The notes under the pieces are model-generated. The model had not been told where the DNA came from. It saw only the letters and a list, made by a program, of their open reading frames with translations, and did not search any database. A DNA stretch of 5,670 bases, from the NCBI GenBank assembly GCA_020629735.1, contig JAHDCT010000076.1, positions 1 through 5,670 of the forward strand. The letters run 5' to 3'. This DNA is from a bacterium. GTDB taxonomy: Bacteria; Patescibacteriota; Gracilibacteria; Absconditabacterales; Absconditicoccaceae. Shown here one piece after another: positions 1-5,417 of this stretch; position 1 is the stretch's first letter; each line of letters opens with the position of its first letter. Position numbers and translations under genes: made by a program.

Positions 1-831
1 TTCACCTCCAAGGAGAGAGAGGATTGTATTAATTCTTTCACCACGATGACCAACAAAAACCCCCACTGGATCAACTTTTTCATCATCTGTTGACACCAAC
101 ATTTTTGTTCTTTTTCCTGTAATTCTTACGATTTTATCAATTGTCACTAATTCTTCTTCATATTCAGGCACGATTCTTTTCAAAAGAGCGTCAATAAATT
201 CTGGCCCACCTTGCGTGATATCTAAGTTAATACCTCCTGTTCCTTTAGAAATTTGCTTAAGAAATACAATAATTTCTTCTCATGAATGGTAAACTCTATT
301 TGGCACTTGACCTTGAGGAGGAAGCACTACTGTTGTTGCATCAATATCAAGCACTACACTATCAGCAGTTGCTCTCAGCACTTTTGCTTTAAGAAGTTCT
401 CCTTGTTTATCTTGGAATTTTTCGAAGAAACGCTCTCTTTCAATGTTTTTTAGGTTTTGCTTGATAGTTTGAGCAGCAGCCATAACTCAAATTCTTGTGA
501 ACTCAAGTGGATCTGGAGTAATATCAATAGTTAGAGCATCACCTACTACCGAATCTTCTTTGATTTCTTTTGCATCGGCAAGAAGCATTTGACGTTCTTC
601 TTCCTTTTCTTCAATTTCGTTAACAACATCTCGTACTCTATAGATTCTAATCTCACCTCATCATCCTACAGAAACCGCAATATTTGCTTTTCTTTCATGA
701 GGCATATAGTCCTTTTTATACGCGGTCTTGATACCCATTTTCATAATATCAAGTACTTGCACTGGATCATACTTATACTCAGCAATTAGCTGTTCAATAG
801 CTTCTTTAATCTGTTGTCCGTTTAATCTCAT
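1..831 (-). CDS. nusA: Transcription termination/antitermination factor NusA, C-terminus off the left edge
   Basis: NusA binds RNA polymerase and modulates pausing, intrinsic termination and antitermination. The window holds 277 residues, starting at ATG 829-831. The N-terminal RNAP-binding domain covers about 1-125 and includes FTRIGVMAAAQTIKQ (111-125), the usual 'FxRIaxxxAKQ' segment. An S1 domain spans about 143-205. The first KH domain begins near 228 and carries VDPVGVFVGHRGERI (253-267), the hallmark 'VDPVGACVGxxGxR' of NusA, then LGGE at the window edge. Four glycines (57, 58, 115, 184) are TGA; that at 184 sits in YHSGEE, where other NusA proteins have 'RPGD'. Under the standard code only residues 117-183 would be called. 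No clear Shine-Dalgarno precedes the ATG. A good promoter and a 5' hairpin lie upstream. The remaining KH sequence lies outside the window. Confidence 0.95.
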
Positions 832-853
832 AATGTTTATTTGGAAAATAAAT

Positions 854-879
854 AAAGCTCCTCAAAATTGAGGAGCTTT
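854..879 (-). promoter_or_regulatory. 5' leader hairpin of nusA, terminator-like
   Basis: This is a perfect inverted repeat: AAAGCTCCTCAA (854-865) against TTGAGGAGCTTT (868-879), so the closing pairs open into a loop of about six bases. Read on the minus strand it is followed by TTTATTTATTTT, so it resembles an intrinsic terminator. It lies only a few bases downstream of the predicted nusA transcription start and 22 bases before the ATG. It could therefore be a 5' stabilising hairpin or an attenuator through which NusA controls its own transcript. The plus strand also has a T-rich tail (TTTTGTTTTCTTT), but no plus-strand gene precedes it. The structure is seen; the regulatory role is inferred. 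Confidence 0.65.
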
Positions 880-889
880 TGTTTTCTTT

Positions 890-917
890 ACTATAGTCAA
901 AAACTTTTTTTTATCAA
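890..917 (-). promoter_or_regulatory. Sigma70-type promoter of nusA
   Basis: On the minus strand, TTGATA (912-917) and TATAGT (890-895) are separated by 16 bases. Both boxes match the consensus at five of six positions. Transcription would start near 883, giving nusA a leader of about 52 bases that opens directly into the 854-879 hairpin. Confidence 0.6.
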
Positions 918-1001
918 GTCTGAATTAAGCCTAAAAAAGAACTAAACAATGATATATACGAGAACACTACTAAACAGCATCAATTTTTAAGCACTCTATA
1001 T

Positions 1002-1607
1002 CTATACAATGGCTATCTTAATGCATAGGTAGTTACGAATAGCCTCGTCGAGGGTTATATCATCAGGTATTTTTGATGACATAATCCAAGCCCAACGAAC
1101 GACTACTGTTATAGGAAGTAGAAAAAGTGGCAGAATGTTAGGACCGATTATCCAAAAGAATATGTCATCAATTTCCCAGAAGGGAGATAATATTAGTAAC
1201 GATATTGTAATCGAAATTATGATAACATTTCTTAAAAAGATTTCAGTTTCTTCCCTTGAGGACTTTACCCTTTTTTCAATGATAAAATCCTCTATAAACT
1301 CCGTTACCGTTCCCGCAATAAACAAGGATATTGGTAATAGAAGTATAGAAAAGGGAATTACCCATGCATACATCAATTCTTCCATATAGAGAACCTTTAT
1401 GCCAGGGATTAACAAAAAACATATAAAGCCACTTAATCCAAACACAAAAAGGCCTGAATTGTCGAGATTTCTATGTTGCTCAATCTTACTTCTTAACCAC
1501 TCTTCTTTAGCCTTAGCTAAAGGACTGCCTGCACTTTTGTGCTCAGCAGAACCTAATCTGTTAGACATATTTGATACCCATTTCACTTTATCTATATAGT
1601 CTAACAT
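1002..1607 (-). CDS. Unrecognised four-helix integral membrane protein
   Basis: I do not recognise this 201-residue protein. It has a charged cytosolic-looking N-terminus (1-50, rich in Lys, Arg and Glu). Four hydrophobic segments follow at about 52-73, 80-101, 127-143 and 149-173, and a short polar tail contains KIPDDITLDEAIRNYL. The loop between helices 2 and 3 is charged (EKRVKSSREE, 111-120). The first ATG at 1605-1607 is used here. The ATG at residue 14 (1566-1568), giving MSNRLGSAEH, is an equally reasonable start, and neither has a clear ribosome-binding site. An in-frame TAA at 1623-1625 bounds the frame upstream, and the stop is TAG. None of its eight glycines is TGA, unlike the flanking genes, which may mean foreign origin, though the number is small. 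It has its own promoter and is probably monocistronic. Confidence 0.7.
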   Translation of the reverse strand: MLDYIDKVKWVSNMSNRLGSAEHKSAGSPLAKAKEEWLRSKIEQHRNLDNSGLFVFGLSGFICFLLIPGIKVLYMEELMYAWVIPFSILLLPISLFIAGTVTEFIEDFIIEKRVKSSREETEIFLRNVIIISITISLLILSPFWEIDDIFFWIIGPNILPLFLLPITVVVRWAWIMSSKIPDDITLDEAIRNYLCIKIAIV

Positions 1608-1637
1608 ATATAGATAAGTTATTTATAAAATGGTTTT

Positions 1638-1653
1638 TTGCATTATTATGCAA
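1638..1653. promoter_or_regulatory. Small palindrome over the predicted start of the membrane-protein transcript
   Basis: TTGCAT (1638-1643) and ATGCAA (1648-1653) form a 6-bp inverted repeat around TATT. It lies just downstream of the -10 box of the 1002-1607 gene and covers the expected transcription start. It could be an operator. No regulator is identified, and such palindromes also arise by chance in AT-rich DNA. Confidence 0.25.
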
Positions 1654-1654
1654 T

Positions 1655-1684
1655 AACATATTAGCCGTAAAAAAGATTTGTCAA
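1655..1684 (-). promoter_or_regulatory. Promoter of the 1002-1607 membrane-protein gene
   Basis: The minus strand carries a perfect TTGACA (1679-1684), an 18-base spacer and TATGTT (1655-1660). The predicted start near 1648 gives a leader of about 40 bases to the first ATG. It lies just beyond the stop of the upstream synthetase-like gene, so the membrane-protein gene can be transcribed alone. Confidence 0.5.
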
Positions 1685-1714
1685 GTCTTTATTTTCATGT
1701 CCTTATTGTCACTT

Positions 1715-2584
1715 TTACACTTCTTTTTTCGTCTTCTTCATTACATCCATACGAAGTCATGCTAATTCAATATGTTTTGTAAATAATCATGCTTTTTCCA
1801 TTGCTGATATCATTCTGCCTATTCCTATTCCTCCACCAGATCTTGGAAAGAAGTCATGCGAGAGAAATTCTTCTAACTCAGCATTCACACGTTCTTCACC
1901 AAAACGGTTATATAACAATCATGCATATTCTCCATTACTTATCGTTAGAAACTACTCTCTCATTTCGTCTTTATCACAACTCCTCTCTGCTGATCAAATT
2001 GTCTCCATTCCATACATAATTACATCTACTTTTTTAGCATACTCACCATCCTTTTTCATATTCCAAAACGGACTCGTGTATTGTGGAAAATCTGTTAGAT
2101 AAACTACAGGATTGTAATCCCTTTGCATAACATATTCATGAGCATGCGTTAACTCTTTTACTCAATAGCCTCATGCAACTTCATCATAACTCAATTTCAC
2201 ACCTGGATCAAACCCCATCCATTCTAAAAGTTCCATTTCCCATTGGATCATTGTTTCCATTCATCAATGAACTTCGAATTCAAACATAGGAAATATAGTT
2301 TCGTGTCTTCATGGAATTGGATCTGGTTCATTTCTATAACTTGTCGAGACACAAAAAAAACCAGGAACATCTGGTTGTTGAAGGAGTTCATACTCTAATC
2401 GCATTTGCCCTGTTTGAGGGAGTGGCCAAGTTTGATTTTGCCAGTCAAAGGTTTGAATGGTTTCGGGATCTTCACAAGCAGCGAGGATACTACGCCTAGA
2501 CTGTGGGTGTACTTCGATACATCACTTAGATGCAAAAAATCATCTCATTAAAGTAACTGCAGTGTGAAAGTGAGTGTGCAACAT
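1715..2584 (-). pseudogene. Class II aminoacyl-tRNA-synthetase-like catalytic core (Asp/Asn/Lys type), interrupted by an in-frame TAG
   Basis: Read with TGA=Gly, this frame runs 289 codons from ATG 2582-2584 to TAA, broken only by TAG at codon 211 (1952-1954). The class II fold is clear. Motif 2 is SYRNEPDPIPGRHETIF (82-98) followed by PMFEFE. The segment YGMETIGSAER (191-201) matches the substrate-binding strand of AspRS-like enzymes. Motif 3 is GGGIGIGR (250-257), with its ATP-contacting Arg. No anticodon-binding domain precedes the core, since the protein starts at MLHTHFHTAV. It is therefore a synthetase paralogue rather than a full synthetase. Its length is close to that of archaeal asparagine synthetases derived from AspRS (about 290 residues), but this function is not proven. 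Eleven of 25 glycines are TGA. AGGA lies a few bases before the start. Homology continues for 78 codons after the TAG with no other damage, so the change is recent, an error, or read through. Confidence 0.8.
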
Positions 2585-2667
2585 ACATTCCTAATAAAGA
2601 ATAAAATGACTACGTCTCGTAACTTTCTCCTGAACGGCTTTGCCCTTATAAAGAGTAAAATTTGGCT

Positions 2668-2692
2668 AAAAAAAAACCGATAGAAGTATCGG
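2668..2692 (-). terminator. Intrinsic terminator, probable attenuator of the synthetase-like gene
   Basis: On the minus strand CCGATA, a CTTC loop and TATCGG (2692-2677) are followed at once by nine T residues (2676-2668). This is a textbook intrinsic terminator. No minus-strand gene ends here: the next gene to the right is on the plus strand. Its only apparent input is the minus-strand promoter at 2721-2749, so it would stop a transcript of about 45 bases before the gene starting at 2584. That points to attenuation or to a very short RNA. A weaker hairpin, GGCTCT against AGTGCC with one mismatch, precedes it in the same transcript. Confidence 0.6.
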
Positions 2693-2720
2693 AGGCACTG
2701 TTTTTTTGAGAGCCTTCATT

Positions 2721-2749
2721 GTTATACTTTTTTACAAAAACTTATGCAA
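2721..2749 (-). promoter_or_regulatory. Promoter upstream of the synthetase-like gene and its attenuator
   Basis: The minus strand carries TTGCAT (2744-2749), a 17-base spacer and TATAAC (2721-2726). Transcription would start near 2714. The leader to the ATG at 2584 would be about 130 bases and includes the terminator at 2668-2692. Confidence 0.45.
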
Positions 2750-2756
2750 GTTTTTT

Positions 2757-2785
2757 TTGACAAAAGTACTTGCCAAATTTAGAAT
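2757..2785 (+). promoter_or_regulatory. Strong promoter of the 2819-3313 gene
   Basis: A perfect TTGACA (2757-2762), a 17-base spacer and TAGAAT (2780-2785) form the best sigma70-like promoter in the window. The predicted start near 2792 leaves a leader of about 27 bases to ATG 2819, which supports that start codon. It is back-to-back with the minus-strand promoter at 2721-2749. Confidence 0.6.
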
Positions 2786-2818
2786 ATCGTATAGAGCAAT
2801 CTTTATCTTTGTTGGACC

Positions 2819-3313
2819 ATGTGATTTTTTGATGATATAATAGACAGCACTAAAAAAGCTACAAACTTTATTTGAGGTTCTCATGTGAAGCACACTCTCA
2901 ACTGCCCTTCTGTATTAGAAAAAACAGCTAAATGACTTAGTTGAGAACTTGTTTTAACAAGTGCAGAAAAGTGTAAAATCACAGATATTGATTGAACTCT
3001 TATTGAAGCAGTTGATCCCGTAATTTGAAAAAGTCAGGAAGAGGCTGACATCCTCTGAAAATTAAAAGCACTCAAATGATTTACTCTTCAAGCTGAAAAA
3101 GAAAAAAAGTTATCTCTTTCTCTTCCTATTCGCTTTGCGAATGAACATAAAAAAACAAAAATTTGATGAGATATGAAACTCCTTAACCAAATGTCTGAAA
3201 GATCTAAAAAGACTGCCGTTAATTATAATCTCATTATTACTTTCTCCTATCAGTTTGATGGCGAAGAAAAGGTAAGAAAGAAAAAAATAAAGCATTCTAT
3301 ACGTTTTGAGTAA
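2819..3313 (+). CDS. Unknown 164-residue protein, extreme TGA(Gly) user
   Basis: With TGA=Gly this frame is open from ATG 2819 to TAA 3311-3313; the standard code hides it entirely. It opens MGFFDDIIDSTKKATNFIGG, an amphipathic start, then alternating strand-like stretches: GELVLTSAEKCKITDIDGTL (42-61), a Lys/Glu-rich LSLSLPIRFA (98-107), LIITFSYQFD (138-147) and a basic tail. The pattern is loosely like an arrestin-type beta-sandwich of the Spo0M kind, but I cannot claim that from sequence alone. Ten of twelve glycines are TGA (2, 19, 39, 42, 59, 70, 80, 87, 116, 117). ATG 2819 has no Shine-Dalgarno but fits the promoter. GTG 2885 has GAGG seven bases before it and would give 142 residues. 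There is no signal peptide or membrane helix. It is monocistronic, with its own promoter and terminator. Confidence 0.75.
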
Positions 3314-3344
3314 TTACTCCTCTTACTTTTTTTAATTATTTGAA

Positions 3345-3386
3345 AACCTCACATGGAAATTCTCATGTGAGGTTAGTTTTTCTTTT
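3345..3386 (+). terminator. Intrinsic terminator after the 2819-3313 gene
   Basis: AACCTCACATG (3345-3355) and CATGTGAGGTT (3364-3374) form a perfect 11-bp stem with an 8-base loop. They are followed by AG and then TTTTTCTTTTT. It sits 31 bases after the stop codon. Read on the minus strand the stem is followed by TTTTCAAATAATT, so it may also stop transcription coming from the other side. Confidence 0.85.
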
Positions 3387-3407
3387 TACTAACCATCACA
3401 CGAGAAT
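3360..3407. repeat. Second, overlapping inverted repeat sharing the 3' arm of the terminator
   Basis: ATTCTCATGTGAGGTTAG (3360-3376 plus context) is complementary, with one mismatch and one bulged base, to CTAACCATCACACGAGAAT (3389-3407), with the T-tract as loop. The central arm can therefore pair with either the upstream arm (3345-3355) or this downstream arm. The 11-mer TTCTCATGTGA at 3361-3370 with its preceding T also occurs at 2879-2889. The region lies between convergent genes. It may be paired terminators or a remnant of a small duplication. Confidence 0.5.
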
Positions 3408-3441
3408 GTGGTATCCGGCTAGTATTTTATGGAGTTGTCTT

Positions 3442-4131
3442 TTAGTCATGCTTGACCGAAAGACGGAATAATCTCAGGTTTGTGTCATGGATACCTGCGA
3501 TTACTTTCTTTGAGTAAGAGAAATCAGCCAACTTTCCTGACTTAAGGTATTTTATTGCTGCCTCAGCCATCCTTTCATCAGCTATTGATATTGCTAAGAA
3601 ATTACTCCCTTCTCTTCCAATTTGAAGTATCGCTTCTGTTGTCCCCTTCACATTTCCTTTGTAGGACACCTTAACAACCCTACCGAAGTCATCGAATGTA
3701 CCTCTTTTACCATCTGGAGGGATTTCGACAGTTTCTAAAGGAATATTAGGATCAGTTTTATACATATCTTGTACGGCGTAATCAGTATTCCAAAACCAAC
3801 CGCCAAACCTATACTGCTTGTACTCAACTACTCCCATTCCTCCTTGATACTTTTCATATTTCTTCACATCAGATTTTCTCATTGAGGCTTCACGGGGGTT
3901 AATCTTCTTCTCATCTTCAGTTCCCCTTCCATCAACTACCTCTGAAGACTTCTCTCCCATTAAGGTAGAACACTCACCTGAAGCTATGCCCCAGAGACCG
4001 TCCGTTCCAATTTTGTGTATTTCTCCCATTTGATATCCTGTGGAGTACACCCCTCCCCAGGGTTTTCTTGTTACGGCTAATAATAGAATAATACCTACTA
4101 AAATAGCCAAAAATGTTAGGACTTTTTTCAT
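3442..4131 (-). CDS. Membrane-anchored protein of unknown function, no TGA codons
   Basis: I do not recognise this 229-residue protein with confidence. One N-terminal hydrophobic segment (about 4-20, after MKK) is an uncleaved anchor or signal peptide. There is no lipobox cysteine; the only Cys is at 54. The remainder is soluble and probably extracytoplasmic. It contains YSTGYQMGEIHKIGTDGLWG (29-48), a polar Lys/Glu stretch (59-96), an aromatic RFGGWFWNTDY (108-118) and a mixed alpha/beta end with SIADERMAEAAIKYLKSGK (182-200). The start of the mature part loosely resembles small anchored proteins with 'G.R.G.I.K.S..GL..KTWEG', but this is weak. All 26 glycines use GGN, in sharp contrast to the genes on both sides, which suggests recent transfer from a standard-code organism. 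No Shine-Dalgarno precedes the ATG. The stop is TAA, and it is convergent with the 2819-3313 gene. Confidence 0.8.
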   Translation of the reverse strand: MKKVLTFLAILVGIILLLAVTRKPWGGVYSTGYQMGEIHKIGTDGLWGIASGECSTLMGEKSSEVVDGRGTEDEKKINPREASMRKSDVKKYEKYQGGMGVVEYKQYRFGGWFWNTDYAVQDMYKTDPNIPLETVEIPPDGKRGTFDDFGRVVKVSYKGNVKGTTEAILQIGREGSNFLAISIADERMAEAAIKYLKSGKLADFSYSKKVIAGIHDTNLRLFRLSVKHD

Positions 4132-4221
4132 CGTTATCTTTTTTTAGAATTATGTTTTAGTTTTAATTTAAATTTAATACATACAAAAATAAAATACTAG
4201 GTCAGCTCCATGACATCTTAT

Positions 4222-4249
4222 AATATACAAAAAAAACACGCAATGTAAA
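4222..4249 (-). promoter_or_regulatory. Candidate promoter of the 3442-4131 gene
   Basis: The minus strand carries TTTACA (4244-4249), a 16-base spacer and TATATT (4222-4227). Transcription would start near 4215, giving an AT-rich leader of about 85 bases. The first bases of that leader can form a small GTCA/TGAC hairpin (4203-4214). Confidence 0.4.
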
Positions 4250-4251
4250 GT

Positions 4252-4266
4252 TACGTATTTTACGTA
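4252..4266. repeat. Double TACGTA palindrome next to a promoter
   Basis: TACGTA (4252-4257) and TACGTA (4261-4266) are separated by TTT. Each copy is itself palindromic, and together they make a 6-bp hairpin. They sit two bases upstream of the -35 box of the 3442-4131 gene and 19 bases after the stop of the 4285-4677 gene. A dimeric regulator site is possible. As a terminator it would be weak. Confidence 0.35.
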
Positions 4267-4284
4267 TATATGTCATATCTATCT

Positions 4285-4677
4285 TTAGTTGAATGACTGT
4301 ATTGTGAGCAACAGATTATGAGCAGATGTAGCAACTCCTTCAGACTTTGCTGTCATTTCTTGTTTTGAGTTCGCTAAACGTTCTCTGAGTACGAGTCACG
4401 ATTGACATGAATTAAGTAGCTCTAGAAAGGCTGCATCAATCACTAACTCCTCTTCTTGCCTATTTTCTAAGATCTTTTTAATTTGTCTGAGCAATTCCTC
4501 ATATTTCATAACCAACTTTCCTGTTAACTTAGTACTTGCTAGATAAGATTCTATGAGTCACTGAATGTAACACAACTCTGATCTCGAAAACTCTGCTTTG
4601 TCCGATACGAGAAGGTTTTCTATTTTATATCAAGCTACTTGCCCTCTATTCGTTACCTGTTCTGCGATTTGGATCAT
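4285..4677 (-). CDS. Unknown 130-residue helical protein next to the CYTH gene
   Basis: I do not recognise this protein. With TGA=Gly the frame runs from ATG 4675-4677 to TAA. A TAG stands immediately before the ATG, which fixes the start. It appears almost wholly alpha-helical and soluble. Residues about 55-78 (VMKYEELLRQIKKIL and on) look like an amphipathic helix or coiled coil. A second helix spans about 80-108, and a Ser/Thr-rich tail follows (109-130). Three of six glycines (16, 40, 94) are TGA. It starts 24 bases after the stop of the CYTH gene in the same direction, so the two are probably cotranscribed. A TATAAT at 4690-4695, ending 12 bases before the ATG, could give a second, almost leaderless transcript, but no good -35 box is present. 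Its place suggests a link to polyphosphate or nucleotide metabolism, which is inference only. Confidence 0.7.
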
Positions 4678-4701
4678 CTATATACTGTTATTATAAAAGG
4701 T

Positions 4702-5274
4702 CTAAGCCAGACTAATCTTCTTGACACTCTCTTTTAAAGAAATTACTTCCTTTCCATAATGCTTGAGTAATTTCTTTGCTCATCGCGTCACTTGCTTATG
4801 TTTATGAAGACGTAATTTTCTCACTCGGTAATTAATTTCCTCTTTATTCCCTTCAATTTCTAAGACTGGTGGCATATCGTCATAGAAATCTACATCAAAG
4901 ATTGTTTTTCATATTTGATAACTAACTCTTAACTTTTCTTTATACCACACTACTTCAAATCATAGCATATGTAAAAGTACTTTTGCTGCTTGTAAATTTG
5001 GCATCTCTATATTTTCTTCATGACGTATTTTAAACTCATCACTTTTAACCTTAGACTTTAAAGTAATCTCAAACTTCTTTCCTGAGTATGACCTTAATCT
5101 TACTTTTTTTCAAAATTGTTTTGTAGATCCCTCCTTTAAGTCTACATATCGATCACGAATGTATTCGCTAGATATTTTTTTTGCTCAAGCCTTTATGAGA
5201 GACTTGACAAGTAAAGGATAACTTATATTCAAAATCTTAATCTCATTTTCTAGGACGTATGGAAACTGTGCCAT
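4702..5274 (-). CDS. CYTH-domain triphosphate tunnel metalloenzyme (CyaB/ThTPase-like)
   Basis: CYTH proteins form an eight-stranded tunnel that binds triphosphate groups with divalent metal. Members include class IV adenylate cyclases, thiamine triphosphatases and inorganic tripolyphosphatases. This 190-residue protein shows the family pattern. The ExExK signature is ENEIK (9-13). RDRY (40-43) follows, then the basic strand VRLRSYSGKK (58-67) and EITLKSK (69-75). REE-type residues lie near 84-87, with LGFEVV (104-109), KEKLRVSY (112-119), the acidic FDVDFYDD (126-133) and LEIEG (138-142). A Lys/Arg-rich helical tail (147-190) follows the fold. Five of nine glycines are TGA (30, 55, 105, 122, 165), including the conserved LGF. 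The ATG at 5272-5274 has no clear Shine-Dalgarno and the stop is TAG. It is divergent from a PPK2 gene, which favours a role on inorganic polyphosphate or triphosphate over cyclic AMP synthesis, but the exact substrate cannot be read from sequence. Confidence 0.85.
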
Positions 5275-5332
5275 AAATTTGCGTTAAATTAAAACTATTG
5301 ATATACTTAAGACACTAGGGTCCTTATATATC

Positions 5333-5416
5333 AAGGAGGAACGCTCGCTGAGCAATTTGTATTTTCTTTGTGTTTATTGGGAATTCTTATATTTATTTTT
5401 ATTAATTTGTCAATAG
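5333..5416 (+). promoter_or_regulatory. PPK2 leader with a strong Shine-Dalgarno and a possible CTG-started small ORF
   Basis: AAGGAGGA (5333-5340) is the strongest ribosome-binding-site sequence in the window, yet no ATG, GTG or TTG lies at a normal distance. Eight bases after AGGAGG is a CTG (5348-5350). It opens a 22-codon frame ending at TAG 5414-5416, one base before the PPK2 ATG. The predicted peptide is very hydrophobic (it includes LYFLCVYWEFLYLFLL). If used, it could couple translation to PPK2. This needs a promoter upstream of 5333, and none is convincing. Any AT-rich tract also encodes hydrophobic residues, so this remains tentative. Confidence 0.25.
5377..5405 (+). promoter_or_regulatory. 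Candidate promoter of the PPK2 gene
   Basis: TTGGGA (5377-5382), a 17-base spacer and TATTAA (5400-5405) lie directly before the gene. The -10 box ends 12 bases before the ATG, so the mRNA leader would be only about six bases, nearly leaderless. The surrounding DNA is so AT-rich that chance matches are likely. Confidence 0.3.
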
Positions 5417-5417
5417 C

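Noticed and set aside
1135..2499. Several open frames of 60-85 codons on the plus strand over the membrane-protein and synthetase-like genes, and the open stretch between
   Set aside because: They are antisense to clearly supported coding regions and show no family features or ribosome-binding sites.
2585..2714. T-box riboswitch in the synthetase-like leader
   Set aside because: No T-box consensus bulge (AGGGTGGNACC-like) or specifier-loop arrangement could be found; only the terminator is present.
2666..2719. 17-residue leader peptide ORF (MKALKKTVPPILLSVFF) overlapping the minus-strand terminator
   Set aside because: Its ATG lies one base after the -10 box, upstream of the expected transcription start, and no ribosome-binding site is visible.
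2812..2841. Second plus-strand promoter, TTGGAC-18-TATAAT
   Set aside because: It lies at and inside the start of the 2819-3313 coding region. It would matter only if GTG 2885 were the true start.
3110..3295. 61-codon minus-strand open frame
   Set aside because: It is the antisense shadow of the 2819-3313 gene, and its Phe/Lys-rich composition follows from the complementary Lys/Glu codons.
2885..3313. GTG 2885 as the start of the plus-strand unknown gene
   Set aside because: It has a good GAGG at seven bases, but the frame stays open up to ATG 2819, which fits the best promoter and gives a typical N-terminus. Other genes here also lack Shine-Dalgarno sites. It is kept as an alternative, not as the main call.
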